DNA from: Bacteroidota bacterium
GTDB taxonomy: Bacteria; Bacteroidota; Bacteroidia; UKL13-3
Direction of reading: 5' to 3'
Assembly (NCBI GenBank): GCA_947464275.1
Contig: CANHVU010000006.1
Span: 1 to 64,000, forward strand
Length of the DNA stretch: 64,000 bases
Both the position numbers and the translations under genes were made by a program. Numbering within the stretch: position 1 is the stretch's first letter; each line of letters opens with the position of its first letter. This document shows, piece after piece, positions 37,747 to 47,249 of this stretch. The notes under the pieces were generated by a model. The model saw only the letters and a list, made by a program, of their open reading frames with translations. It made no database searches and was not told the DNA's origin.

Positions 37747-38376
37747 ATGATTCAACTGCTTACTTCTGATTTTGAAAAACTAGAAAAACAAAAACGCACT
37801 AATTTAATCAATTGCCTTTCGGGATTTAGGGCTGCCAATTTAATTGGCACTATTAATAATGGTGGAAAAAGTAATTTGGCTATATTTAACTCGGTTAATC
37901 ATATTGGTGCCAATCCGCCATTAATGGGTTTTATTCAAAGGCCAGCCAGTGTAGAAAGACATACTTATGAAAACATAAAAAATACAGGATGTTTTACCAT
38001 TAACCATGTAAACGAAAACATTTACAAACAAGCGCATCAAACTGCTGCCCGATTTGAAGAAAATGAAAGCGAATTTGAAAAAACTGGCCTAAACGAATTT
38101 TATTCCAATATTATTAAAGCACCTTATGTAGCTGAAAGTTTGGTAAAAATAGGTTTAACCTTTGAAGAAGAAGTTTTAATTAAATCAAACAACACCATTT
38201 TGGTAATTGGCCGAGTGGTTGAAATTATAATTAACGAAGATTTTTTAACTGAAGAATATTTACTTGATTTAAGTAAAACCAAAAGCATAGCTGTTCAAGG
38301 TTTGGAGACTTATTACAAAGCAGAAAAAATAGCAACTTTGCCTTATGCTAAACCTGATTTGAATATTTTAACTTAA
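37747..38376 (+). CDS. Flavin reductase-like (FMN-binding) domain protein
   Basis: This 209-residue protein matches the flavin reductase-like split-barrel family: NLINCLSGFRAANLIGTI, then SNLAIFNSVNHIGANPPLMG, VERHTYENIKNTGCFTINHV, and a C-terminal IGRVVEIII. Such proteins bind FMN; some reduce flavin for partner oxygenases, others are NAD(P)H-dependent reductases. No oxygenase is adjacent, so its partner is unknown. It is probably a cytosolic dimer and monocistronic, with lpxK 70 bp downstream. Confidence 0.82.
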   Translation: MIQLLTSDFEKLEKQKRTNLINCLSGFRAANLIGTINNGGKSNLAIFNSVNHIGANPPLMGFIQRPASVERHTYENIKNTGCFTINHVNENIYKQAHQTAARFEENESEFEKTGLNEFYSNIIKAPYVAESLVKIGLTFEEEVLIKSNNTILVIGRVVEIIINEDFLTEEYLLDLSKTKSIAVQGLETYYKAEKIATLPYAKPDLNILT

Positions 38377-38445
38377 CCCAAAATATTTGCCTGCACAATT
38401 TGAATTAATTACTCTTATTTTTTTTAGCTAATATCGAAGCCAAAT

Positions 38446-39522
38446 ATGATTTTAGCTTTACGAATATTAGCTGCGCCTTTTGCGCTGCTTTATGGATTTA
38501 TTTTATTTATAAGAAACTGGTGTTACAGTTCAGGGCTACTGCCCGAAACATCTTTTGAACTGCCAGTTATTAATGTAGGCAATTTGGCTTTTGGCGGAAC
38601 AGGAAAAACGCCTCACATTGAATATTTAATAAAACTATTGAAACCAACTCATAAAATAGCGGTTTTAAGCCGAGGCTATAAACGCAAAACCATTGGTTAT
38701 TTCTTTGCAACCAATGAAAGCAGCGCAACAGAAATTGGCGATGAACCAAGACAAATAAAACAAAAATTTAAAGACGAAATTCACCTTGCTGTTAGCGAAA
38801 ACAGGGTTATTGGCGTTCCAAACCTGCTTTTTGATGCTGAAGACACGGATGTAATTTTATTAGATGATGCTTTTCAACACAGAGCCATCAAAGCGGGATT
38901 GAATATTTTATTAACCGATTATAATAATTTATTTACCCAAGATTATTTAACTCCTGCAGGCACTTTGCGCGAATACAGAGCAGGCTATAAACGTGCTGAT
39001 ATTATTATAGTTACCAAATGTAATCCTAATTTACAGCAAACGGAAAAAGATAAAATTAAAGCACAAATAAAACCTTTAGCACACCAACAAGTATTTTTTA
39101 GCTACCAAAAATATGATGATTTGGTGCCATACTTTAATCAAAATATAGAAAACCAAATAAACCTAAAAAGCACTGATATTTTAATGTTTAGCGGAATTGC
39201 TAAAGCCGATAGTTTTGAAAATTATTTGGAACAAAATGCCCGTAAAGTGCTTACAGCTTGGCGCTTTGGCGATCATCATGATTTTACAAAGGAAGAAATT
39301 ACCAAACTTTTAGCAGAATTTGATAAATATGAATCTGAAAACAAAATATTGGTGAGTACCGAAAAAGATGCCATGCGCTTGCAAACCGATGAGTTCAAAG
39401 ATTTGCTAAAAAATTATCCAATTTATTACTTGCCTTTGCAAGTAGCATTTTTCGAAAATGATAAAGAAAAATTTAACCAAACCATCCTAAATTATGTTGA
39501 ACAAAATAAACGAAGCTACTAA
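38446..39522 (+). CDS. lpxK: Tetraacyldisaccharide 4'-kinase
   Basis: This 358-residue enzyme phosphorylates the 4'-position of the lipid A disaccharide at the inner-membrane face. A hydrophobic N-terminus (about 1-25) gives membrane association. The P-loop is NLAFGGTGKTPHIEYL (about 46-61). Further family blocks are VLSRGYKR, EIGDEPRQI, ILLDDAFQHRAI with the catalytic Asp-Asp pair, TPAGTLREYRAGYKRAD, and STEKDAMRL near the C-terminus. Length is normal. The last 29 bp overlap the start of the purine nucleoside phosphorylase in another frame. Confidence 0.95.
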   Translation: MILALRILAAPFALLYGFILFIRNWCYSSGLLPETSFELPVINVGNLAFGGTGKTPHIEYLIKLLKPTHKIAVLSRGYKRKTIGYFFATNESSATEIGDEPRQIKQKFKDEIHLAVSENRVIGVPNLLFDAEDTDVILLDDAFQHRAIKAGLNILLTDYNNLFTQDYLTPAGTLREYRAGYKRADIIIVTKCNPNLQQTEKDKIKAQIKPLAHQQVFFSYQKYDDLVPYFNQNIENQINLKSTDILMFSGIAKADSFENYLEQNARKVLTAWRFGDHHDFTKEEITKLLAEFDKYESENKILVSTEKDAMRLQTDEFKDLLKNYPIYYLPLQVAFFENDKEKFNQTILNYVEQNKRSY

Positions 39523-40297
39523 TTATATTTTATCAAAAACTGCCATAAAACCTGAAACTGGCATTATTTTAGGAACTGGATTGGGTGCTTTGGTTAACGA
39601 TTGCGAAGTGGTAAATACCATCAATTATGAGGATATTCCACATTTTCCAATAAGTACGGTTGAAAGCCATAAAGGCAAACTTATTTTTGGCTATTTAAAT
39701 AAAAAACCAGTGGTAATTATGCAAGGCAGATTCCATTATTACGAAGGTTACAGCATGCAAGAGGTTACTTTTCCAGTAAGGGTTTTAAAATTTTTAGGCA
39801 TTACTAAATTATTGATAAGCAATGCAGCGGGTGGACTGAACCGAAATTATAATGTGAGTGAACTAATGCTGATAAACGACCATATTAATTTATTGCCCGA
39901 ATCGCCATTAAGAGGAAAACATTACCGCGAGTTTGGAGATAGATTTCCTGACATGTGCGAACCATACAATAAAACATTGCGCCAACAAGCTTTAAACATT
40001 GCAGCGCAAAATAATATTACCTTACACGAAGGTTGTTACGCATCAGTTCAAGGGCCCGCTTTAGAAACCAAAGCTGAGTATAAAATGCTTGGCATAATGG
40101 GTGCTGATGCCGTAGGAATGAGCACCGTACCTGAAGTTTTGGTGGCTGTACAAATGAAATTAGCTGTTTGCGCTATTTCGGTTATAACCGATTTAGGATT
40201 TCCTGAAACTTTAAAACCAGTAAGTTTAGAAAAAATAATTGCGGCCGCCAATAAAGCTGAACCGCAATTAAGTAAATTATTTATGGAATTGGTGTAG
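39494..40297 (+). CDS. Purine-nucleoside phosphorylase (trimeric, type II)
   Basis: This 267-residue enzyme cleaves purine nucleosides with phosphate to base and (deoxy)ribose-1-phosphate. It has the trimeric PNP signatures GIILGTGLGAL (phosphate loop), VESHKGKLIFG, MQGRFHYYEGY, SNAAGGLN, CYASVQGPALETKAEY, MGADAVGMSTVPE, and a late VITDLGF where the base-contact Asn of mammalian-type PNP is replaced by Asp. That change could shift base preference, but I cannot be sure of the alignment. The ATG overlaps lpxK by 29 bp, so translational coupling is likely. Confidence 0.92.
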   Translation: MLNKINEATNYILSKTAIKPETGIILGTGLGALVNDCEVVNTINYEDIPHFPISTVESHKGKLIFGYLNKKPVVIMQGRFHYYEGYSMQEVTFPVRVLKFLGITKLLISNAAGGLNRNYNVSELMLINDHINLLPESPLRGKHYREFGDRFPDMCEPYNKTLRQQALNIAAQNNITLHEGCYASVQGPALETKAEYKMLGIMGADAVGMSTVPEVLVAVQMKLAVCAISVITDLGFPETLKPVSLEKIIAAANKAEPQLSKLFMELV

Positions 40298-40615
40298 TAC
40301 GTTTTAATATTTCAACAACGAACATAATGCTCATATGCTTTAATAAATAATCATTCTTAAAGAGTCCTATTTATTTAACAAGTATTATTCCATTACATAA
40401 ATTAATGGTATTCAAAGAAGTTGGTTTTATCAATTAATCTGAAAAATGTTAAGGCAACATCATCTTTTACACATAGCAAAAGAAAATTTATTGTTGTTTG
40501 TTTATCAATTCCTATTCAAGTTATCAAGTAATTTTTCATTCAAAAAACTAAGTTGGTGTTTTAATTCAGAACTCCTATTTTCGCACGATTTTAAAATTAG
40601 AGACATAAAGAAAGA
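40298..40615. other. Intergenic region before hppA
   Basis: This 318-bp AT-rich gap holds the probable hppA promoter (40553-40583) and nothing else I can support. A 60-codon frame at 40446-40628 overlaps the hppA start and reads as low-quality Leu/Phe/Ser text. Confidence 0.6.
40553..40583 (+). promoter_or_regulatory. Candidate promoter of hppA
   Basis: TTG at 40553-40555, a 20-bp spacer, and TATTTTCG at 40576-40583 fit the Bacteroidota -33/-7 pattern with one mismatch in the -7 box. It lies 32 bp before the ATG. Confidence 0.5.
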
Positions 40616-42976
40616 ATGGAAAATGTAATTTACTTAGTTCCCGCCTTGGGAGTTATTGGCCTTATTGTAATGGCCATTAAAAGTGCTTGGGTAAACAAGC
40701 AAGATGCTGGTGACAAAAACATGCAAGAATTAGCAGGTTATATTGCCGATGGTGCAATGGCATTTTTAAAAGCCGAATGGAAAGTATTAAGTATTTTCGT
40801 AGTATTTGCTGCGGCTTTATTGGCTTATTCAGGAACAATTCACGAAGTTAATGGAAAAGCAATCCACTCAAGCTGGATTATTTCTATTTCATTTATAATT
40901 GGTGCAGTATTTTCGGCAACTGCTGGTTATATTGGTATGAAAGTAGCTACAAAAGCTAATGTTCGTACTACACAAGCTGCACGTACCAGTTTAAAACAAG
41001 CTTTAAAAGTTTCATTTACTGGTGGAACTGTAATGGGTTTAGGTGTAGCTGGTTTAGCCGTTTTAGGTTTAGGTGGCTTATTCATTGTTTTCTTACAAAT
41101 TTTTGCTGACTTAGGCGAGAATACAGTTATTACAGCTATTGAAGTATTAACAGGTTTCTCACTAGGAGCTGAATCAATTGCTTTATTTGCCCGTGTTGGT
41201 GGTGGTATTTATACCAAAGCTGCTGATGTTGGAGCTGATTTAGTTGGTAAAGTAGAAGCTGGAATTCCTGAAGATGACGTTCGTAATCCTGCAACTATTG
41301 CCGATAACGTTGGTGATAACGTAGGTGACGTAGCTGGTATGGGTGCAGATTTATTTGGTTCATATGTAGCAACTATTTTAGCTACCATGGTTTTAGGACA
41401 AGAAATTAAAGTTACTGATAATTTTGGTGGTATGTCGCCTATTTTATTACCAATGGTAATTTGTGGTTTAGGTATTTTATTCTCCATAGTTGGAACTTGG
41501 TTTGTTACTATTAAAGATGATAAATCAAATGTACAAAATGCTTTAAATTTAGGTAACTGGTCATCTATGCTTTTAACAGTAGTGGCATCTTATTTTATAG
41601 TAGATTGGATGTTGCCAGAAACTTTAAACTTACGTGGATATGAGTTTTCTAAATTAAATGTATTCTTAGCTATAGTTGTTGGTACAGTTGTAGGTGCTAT
41701 TATGAGTATTGTAACTGAATATTACACAGCAATGGGTAAAGGTCCAGTTTTATCAATTATTCAACAATCATCAACTGGACACGCTACTAATATTATTGGT
41801 GGTTTATCAGTGGGTATGAAATCAACAGTTATTCCTATTTTAACTTTAGCTGGTGGTATAATGGCTTCTTATTATTTTGCTGGTTTATATGGTGTTGCTA
41901 TTGCAGCTGCTGGTATGATGGCAACTACTGCTATGCAATTAGCTATTGATGCTTTTGGACCTATTGCAGATAATGCAGGTGGTATTGCTGAAATGAGCCA
42001 ATTACCTCCTGAAGTTCGTGAACGTACTGATAATTTAGATGCTGTAGGAAATACAACAGCAGCTACAGGAAAAGGATTTGCAATTGCTTCGGCTGCCTTA
42101 ACTTCGTTAGCATTATTTGCTGCGTTTGTTGGTATTGCTGGTATTGATGCAATTGATATTTATAAAGCTAATGTATTAGCTGGTTTATTTGTAGGTGGAA
42201 TGATTCCTTTTATTTTCTCAGCATTATGTATTCAAGCAGTTGGTAAAGCAGCTATGGATATGGTTCAAGAAGTTAGACGTCAGTTCCGCGAAATTCCAGG
42301 GATTATGGAATACAAAGCTAAACCTGAATACGAAAAATGTGTAGCTATTTCAACCAAAGCTTCTATTAGAGAAATGATGTTACCAGGTGCTATTGCTTTG
42401 ATTACGCCAGTAATTGTTGGTTTTATATTTGGACCAGAAGTATTAGGTGGTTTATTAGCTGGTGTTACTGTAAGTGGTGTGTTAATGGGAATTTTTCAAA
42501 GCAACGCAGGTGGTGCTTGGGATAACGCTAAAAAATCATTTGAAAAAGGCGTTTTAATTAACGGTGAAATGTATTACAAAAAATCTGAACCACACAAAGC
42601 TTCGGTAACAGGTGATACAGTAGGTGATCCTTTCAAAGATACTTCAGGACCATCTATGAATATCTTAATTAAATTAATGTCAATTGTTTCGTTGGTTATT
42701 GCTCCTTATATTGCTGTTCAAGGTGGTATGAAAGCTGATAAAGCTGGAATGGTAAATGGTGCAAAAACTGAATGCTGCGCTATGGACTCAGTAGAAATGA
42801 ACCATTGCGATATGGAAAAATGCATGACCATGACCAAAGAAGAATGTGCTGCTTATTGCGATAGCATGCAATGTTCTCCTGAGCAAAAAGCTATGTGCCA
42901 AAGTATGTACGGTGCCGATGGTAAATTTGACATGGCTAAATGCAAAGAAATGTGCAAAGAAAGCTTGTTGCGCTGA
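40616..42976 (+). CDS. hppA: Membrane-bound pyrophosphatase (ion-translocating), K+-dependent type, with Cys/Met-rich tail
   Basis: This 786-residue integral membrane enzyme couples pyrophosphate hydrolysis to export of H+ or Na+. Catalytic blocks are clear: [39 protein letters not shown], and a C-terminal [22 protein letters not shown] has Ala where K+-independent enzymes carry Lys, so a K+-dependent form is likely; Na+ pumping is possible but not shown. Beyond the last helix (about 700-715) is a tail of about 70 residues with ten Cys, many Met and some His/Asp, including [26 protein letters not shown] and KCKEMC. The tail frame ends SLLR-stop at 42974. A neighbouring frame continues the Cys/His pattern to 43007, suggesting a one-base shift. 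Confidence 0.93.
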   Translation: MENVIYLVPALGVIGLIVMAIKSAWVNKQDAGDKNMQELAGYIADGAMAFLKAEWKVLSIFVVFAAALLAYSGTIHEVNGKAIHSSWIISISFIIGAVFSATAGYIGMKVATKANVRTTQAARTSLKQALKVSFTGGTVMGLGVAGLAVLGLGGLFIVFLQIFADLGENTVITAIEVLTGFSLGAESIALFARVGGGIYTKAADVGADLVGKVEAGIPEDDVRNPATIADNVGDNVGDVAGMGADLFGSYVATILATMVLGQEIKVTDNFGGMSPILLPMVICGLGILFSIVGTWFVTIKDDKSNVQNALNLGNWSSMLLTVVASYFIVDWMLPETLNLRGYEFSKLNVFLAIVVGTVVGAIMSIVTEYYTAMGKGPVLSIIQQSSTGHATNIIGGLSVGMKSTVIPILTLAGGIMASYYFAGLYGVAIAAAGMMATTAMQLAIDAFGPIADNAGGIAEMSQLPPEVRERTDNLDAVGNTTAATGKGFAIASAALTSLALFAAFVGIAGIDAIDIYKANVLAGLFVGGMIPFIFSALCIQAVGKAAMDMVQEVRRQFREIPGIMEYKAKPEYEKCVAISTKASIREMMLPGAIALITPVIVGFIFGPEVLGGLLAGVTVSGVLMGIFQSNAGGAWDNAKKSFEKGVLINGEMYYKKSEPHKASVTGDTVGDPFKDTSGPSMNILIKLMSIVSLVIAPYIAVQGGMKADKAGMVNGAKTECCAMDSVEMNHCDMEKCMTMTKEECAAYCDSMQCSPEQKAMCQSMYGADGKFDMAKCKEMCKESLLR

Positions 42977-43032
42977 AGGCGAAGAGCATGAACATGATAA
43001 AAAATAATTAAACATTATAAAGTTTATAACAC

Positions 43033-43060
43033 AAAAAACACGCTCTCGGGCGTGTTTTTT
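43033..43060 (+). terminator. Terminator after hppA
   Basis: AAAAAACACGC / GCGTGTTTTTT (11-bp stem, 6-nt loop) follows the hppA tail. A second copy of the same hairpin lies 260 bp downstream. Confidence 0.87.
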
Positions 43061-43216
43061 TATGGTATAAAATTAAATTAATTGGAATTTTATATCAAGT
43101 TGGTAGTAATAATTTTTAATAAAAATATGTTTTCTAAAATACAGCATGTTATACTCTACAGTTCATAATATCTCATCAAGGCGCTTTGCTAAGTATACAG
43201 ATAGTGGGAAAAAGAA

Positions 43217-43320
43217 AAGAAAGCTTGCTTTGCTAAAGGTGAAGAGTGTGACCACAACAAAAAACAATTAAACGCAACAAGTGCAATACATAAAAAAACA
43301 CGCCCTAGAGCGTGTTTTTT
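43217..43320 (+). repeat. Degenerate second copy of the hppA 3' end and terminator
   Basis: 43217-43320 aligns without gaps to 42957-43060, offset exactly 260 bp, with about 72% identity by hand count over 100 bases. It repeats the end of the coding tail and the terminator stem. One frame reads KKACFAKGEECDHNKK, matching the out-of-frame [16 protein letters not shown] at the hppA end. Similarity upstream of 43217 fades. Confidence 0.75.
43293..43320. terminator. Second terminator hairpin, between hppA and recA
   Basis: AAAAAACACGC / GCGTGTTTTTT with a CCTAGA loop. It lies 22 bp beyond the end of the convergent recA gene, so it probably serves recA on the minus strand as well. Confidence 0.82.
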
Positions 43321-43342
43321 GTTTAACATATCTTATTAATTA

Positions 43343-44365
43343 TTATTCAGCAGATACCTTAATTTTGATTTCGCCAGAGCTGGCTTTTTCAAATATTTTA
43401 GCTTCAATTTCGGCAGTTAATTCTGGATTATCGCCTAAAATTTGTTTTACTGAATCGCGGCCTTGGCCTAATTTGGTATCGTTATAACTGAACCATGAAC
43501 CCGATTTTTTAATAATTTCGTATTCTACGCCTAAGTCAATGGTTTCGCCTAAACGACTAACACCTTCACCATAAATAATATCGAACTCAACCGTGCGGAA
43601 AGGAGGCGATAATTTATTTTTAGCCACTTTAACACGTGTGCGGTTACCAATAATTTCTACACCTTCCTTTATCTGACCAATTCTGCGAATATCTAAACGA
43701 ACTGATGCATAAAATTTCAATGCATTACCACCGGTAGTAGTTTCAGGATTTCCAAACATTACACCAATTTTTTCGCGTAATTGGTTAATGAAAATACAAA
43801 CGCAACCAGTTTTATTAATAGTACCAGTTAATTTACGTAAAGCTTGACTCATTAAACGAGCTTGTAAGCCCATTTTGCTCTCGCCCATTTCGCCTTCAAT
43901 TTCGGCTTTAGGAACCAAAGCAGCTACTGAGTCAATTACAATAATATCAATTGCTCCTGAACGAATTAATGCATCTGCAATTTCTAAAGCTTGTTCTCCA
44001 TCATCAGGTTGACTTATAATTAAATTATCTACATCAATACCTAATTTTTCAGCATAAGTTCTGTCAAAAGCGTGTTCAGCATCCACAAAAGCAGCAATGC
44101 CACCTTTTTTTTGTGCTTCGGCTATGGCATGCAAACTTAAAGTAGTTTTACCTGAACTTTCAGGACCATAAATTTCAATAATTCTACCTACAGGCAATCC
44201 ACCAATTCCTAAGGCAATATCTAAGCTTAATGAACCAGTAGAAATAACTTGTGTTTCAACTACCAATTTATCGCTCATGCGCATTACAGTTCCTTTACCA
44301 TATTGCTTATCTAATTTATCTATAGTAAGCTGTAGGGCTTTCAATTTTTCTTTGTTATCACTCAT
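43343..44365 (-). CDS. recA: Recombinase RecA
   Basis: This 340-residue protein forms the ATP-dependent filament for homologous recombination and SOS cleavage. Walker A is G67-PESSGKT-74 ([18 protein letters not shown]). Walker B lies in [14 protein letters not shown], loop L1 in [14 protein letters not shown], and the [19 protein letters not shown] segment covers the L2 region. The N-terminal oligomerisation helix and a C-terminal domain ending in acidic residues are present, and length is normal. No LexA-box-like operator is evident upstream. It is convergent with hppA. Confidence 0.97.
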   Translation of the reverse strand: MSDNKEKLKALQLTIDKLDKQYGKGTVMRMSDKLVVETQVISTGSLSLDIALGIGGLPVGRIIEIYGPESSGKTTLSLHAIAEAQKKGGIAAFVDAEHAFDRTYAEKLGIDVDNLIISQPDDGEQALEIADALIRSGAIDIIVIDSVAALVPKAEIEGEMGESKMGLQARLMSQALRKLTGTINKTGCVCIFINQLREKIGVMFGNPETTTGGNALKFYASVRLDIRRIGQIKEGVEIIGNRTRVKVAKNKLSPPFRTVEFDIIYGEGVSRLGETIDLGVEYEIIKKSGSWFSYNDTKLGQGRDSVKQILGDNPELTAEIEAKIFEKASSGEIKIKVSAE

Positions 44366-44464
44366 ATTATTCTGCTATTTTTTTCAAAAGTAAGTTTGCA
44401 AATCAATCTGCTATTAATTATTTATAAACAATTTATAACACTTTGGTTTTATTATTTATAAAAT

Positions 44465-45724
44465 TTATGGTCGTCCTGAACTAAAAATTGTTGACCCAAT
44501 TAATTCATCATAATTGAACTGCAAATTATGATTATAAACCAAAATTAAATACTCATTTTCGGTATTTGAATGGCTTCCTTCAAAAGTACTTTCATCGGGT
44601 TTTTGCGATTCATTATTTAAAAGAGAATACATGTATTCATATCTTCCTTGTTTTAAAGGAATTTCTAAATCATATCTCTCGCGGTTAGCATTATAAGTCA
44701 TTTTATACTCAGGTTTTTGTTTCCAATCGGTAAACTCCCCAATTACATATACATCGGTATTAGCAGGAATATTAGCCAAGGCACTTAACTGAAATTGAAT
44801 TAAAGCATAATCGCCATCTATATCTGTATTATTTCCTTCTTTATTAAAAACTATACGCTTACCATTATAATCAATATATTGAAAATATTGTTTACTTCCC
44901 CTGGGTTCATCTGTGTTTAATAAGCAGTGATAAACAGAATCAAAATATTTGGTTCTAACATTCTGGCTAAATTGACGTAAATTCCTAATATCGAAAAACC
45001 TGAATTCATTACCCCCACTAAAAAGTGTTTTATCAAAGTAATTATAGTCTAATTTTCCATTGCTGGCAAATTGTGGCATAACATCGCGCAGCGCATTATC
45101 CCATCGGTTATTTTGTAAAATAACCACTTTTATATCTTGCAATGGATTTGGAATTAAAGATGCATTGTAATCTATGGTAAAATTAAGTTCTTGCTTGGTA
45201 AATCGATATTCTGCCAGCGATGCAGGTTTGGCAGTGGCAGCAATTTTTGTTTGATTATTCAATACCATAAACCTGCGAGTAAGCACCAAATCTGTTTCAT
45301 CAAAATTGCGATACACCTTTACAATATAATTTCCTGCAATGGTTGGCTTCATATTATCATTAGGCAATAACAAATTATAATGTACGTACTTAACGTAAGT
45401 ATTGGTGCTAAACTTAAAGTCATTGATATTATCAAAACTCATACCCTTTAAGTATAAACTTTGTTGCATATTTGTAGGCTGCCAAGCTTGGTCACAATGA
45501 ATAAGAGTATATTGAAAATACTCATTATTGTTTCCAATTATATCAAAACTCAACTTTAATTGCTGCCCTCCATATAATGATATAATGGGGTATCTGTCAT
45601 CAGTTCCATCTATCAATAATTGAACAGTTTGAACCTTTTTATCATATATAACATTATCGAGTGGAGTTTGTCCGAAAACTGAAATACAGCTAAAAAATAA
45701 GATTATAAAAACAATTTGTTTCAT
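44465..45724 (-). CDS. T9SS plug protein (DUF5103 family)
   Basis: This 419-residue protein has a signal peptide (IILFFSCISVFGQ) and matches the DUF5103 family, now known as the plug of the type IX translocon. Marks are TVQLLIDGTDDRYPIISLYGGQQLKLSFD, LIHCDQAWQPTNMQQSLYLKG and YVKYVHYNLLLPNDN. The second half contains an early-set-like domain (VYVIGEFTDWKQKPEYKM, RYEYMYSLLN). The characterised homologue seals the periplasmic mouth of the giant SprA barrel. It stands alone, divergent from the DUF6933-like gene, and no other core T9SS gene is in the window. Confidence 0.85.
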   Translation of the reverse strand: MKQIVFIILFFSCISVFGQTPLDNVIYDKKVQTVQLLIDGTDDRYPIISLYGGQQLKLSFDIIGNNNEYFQYTLIHCDQAWQPTNMQQSLYLKGMSFDNINDFKFSTNTYVKYVHYNLLLPNDNMKPTIAGNYIVKVYRNFDETDLVLTRRFMVLNNQTKIAATAKPASLAEYRFTKQELNFTIDYNASLIPNPLQDIKVVILQNNRWDNALRDVMPQFASNGKLDYNYFDKTLFSGGNEFRFFDIRNLRQFSQNVRTKYFDSVYHCLLNTDEPRGSKQYFQYIDYNGKRIVFNKEGNNTDIDGDYALIQFQLSALANIPANTDVYVIGEFTDWKQKPEYKMTYNANRERYDLEIPLKQGRYEYMYSLLNNESQKPDESTFEGSHSNTENEYLILVYNHNLQFNYDELIGSTIFSSGRP

Positions 45725-45841
45725 TAATTCAAATAAACGAAAAATAAATCATATAGCACATTTTTTAAAGTATTTATTCAACTACAAAAATAAAATTGCT
45801 TGAATTTTTGTTTTTGTAAAATTACGTACCTAAAATTGAAA

Positions 45842-47221
45842 ATGATATTAGTTAGAGCTACGCAAAAACTGTTAAATACCCAACGACTAAAACCTCAAAC
45901 TGTTGATTTATCGGCTATCACATTACCCATTTTAGGTACTTGGTACGCCAATACTGTTACTAGTTCATTTAAAGGAAAAAGTTTAGTTATATATGTTCAT
46001 GAACCAAGTTTAGTTACCGTAGTTACTGTAGGAAAAACCATAAAAAAAACTTTCCCTAACTTTATTATTAGCTTAGAAAAACTATTGAAAAGATTTTCAT
46101 TTCCAACTGTTTTTATAAACGAACAAATGGCTTATTTTAAAGAAAATGCTATCACTAAAACGGATAGTAGAAAAATGCTTGGCTATATGAATAGCATTAC
46201 TGATTCATTAATTGGCAGGATGTATACCTATCAAAATTTTGAAGAAATTGATTTAGAAGAAGAAGAAAATATTTTAATGAACCAACTTCATGGAAGTACA
46301 CCAAGTAATTTTTTCAGACCCATAAATTATTGGGAAAACTATTTAAAAGGAGAAGACCCATTTAAGCAAAATATAGATTCGGAGAATGAACTAATACAAT
46401 TAATTCCTGATGTAAATAAACTAAGCCGTTCAGAGGATTTACATATGGAAAATCAACTCATGAAATTGCAATTAGAAAACATTTTGGGTGGACAGATTAT
46501 GAACGGAAGCAGTGATGGAATTCCAGCTGAAATTGAAAATTTGTTTTTGAAAAATATTATTGAATTTGAAAAACAAGTAACTACTTCCACTAAAGTTACC
46601 GTTAATGATTTGCTCAAAAACCCTAAGTTTAAGGCAGCAGATTCATTAAACGAAAAACAATTAAAAAGTGAGTTGAAAAAAATAAATTTATTGCTCAATA
46701 AAAAGTTTATTCAACTTGATTTCTTGGATAATTACAGTGATTTAGTAAAATATAAATTTATCACGGAAGAGTTAATCAACCAAGAAACACAAACTTTAAA
46801 TATCCCGGGTATGATTACTCATTTTATTTATGAGGAGTTTCACCCAAACCACGAGTTTGATGTTAAAAACAAAATCAAACATTTTATTTATACTATGTTG
46901 GATGAGGAAGAGTTGGATTCTTCCAATTTTAAATACACTTGTAGCGATGAAATTTTGCTAAACAAACAATCAATCTCCTTAAAAGAATTAGAAGAAAAAG
47001 TTAAAGTTTTTCACCTCTTTCATAATGCCGAAGAGGTAATGGATTACAGAAAAAAAGAACTGCTTTTTAATAAAAACAATACCAAGGCAAAAGTATTTGG
47101 TACACTTGAATTTAAGAAGCCTGGTACAAAAACTAAAACCAAATACGATATGAATTTTGAACTAAAAAATAACGAAAGTTTATGGGAAATTATTTCCATA
47201 GATTTTGAATTATTAAATTAG
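45842..47221 (+). CDS. DUF6933-like protein with long C-terminal extension
   Basis: I start at the ATG at 45842 (MILVRATQKLLNTQRLKPQT); an in-frame TTG 42 bp upstream adds an implausible Cys-rich leader. The N-terminal 150 residues resemble DUF6933: LLNT, GTWYANTVTSSFKGKSLVIY (aligning to the WHANLxxxxRRKxVVL block), and ITKTDSRKMLGYMN. Residues 150-459 are charged and helical with no family I can name, ending in a beta-rich VFGTLEFKKPGTKTKTKYD. It is probably cytosolic. The length is well above plain DUF6933 proteins. Function unknown. Confidence 0.65.
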   Translation: MILVRATQKLLNTQRLKPQTVDLSAITLPILGTWYANTVTSSFKGKSLVIYVHEPSLVTVVTVGKTIKKTFPNFIISLEKLLKRFSFPTVFINEQMAYFKENAITKTDSRKMLGYMNSITDSLIGRMYTYQNFEEIDLEEEENILMNQLHGSTPSNFFRPINYWENYLKGEDPFKQNIDSENELIQLIPDVNKLSRSEDLHMENQLMKLQLENILGGQIMNGSSDGIPAEIENLFLKNIIEFEKQVTTSTKVTVNDLLKNPKFKAADSLNEKQLKSELKKINLLLNKKFIQLDFLDNYSDLVKYKFITEELINQETQTLNIPGMITHFIYEEFHPNHEFDVKNKIKHFIYTMLDEEELDSSNFKYTCSDEILLNKQSISLKELEEKVKVFHLFHNAEEVMDYRKKELLFNKNNTKAKVFGTLEFKKPGTKTKTKYDMNFELKNNESLWEIISIDFELLN

Positions 47222-47249
47222 TTTAACTCATGGAACAAATCACTAAAAG

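Noticed and set aside
40446-40628. 60-codon plus-strand frame before hppA
   Set aside because: It overlaps the hppA start by 13 bp, reads as hydrophobic low-quality text, and occupies the likely hppA promoter.
42950-43007. Programmed +1 frameshift at the hppA end
   Set aside because: No known slippery site or stimulatory structure is visible; a simple one-base change explains the data, so it is kept only as a possibility within the hppA finding.
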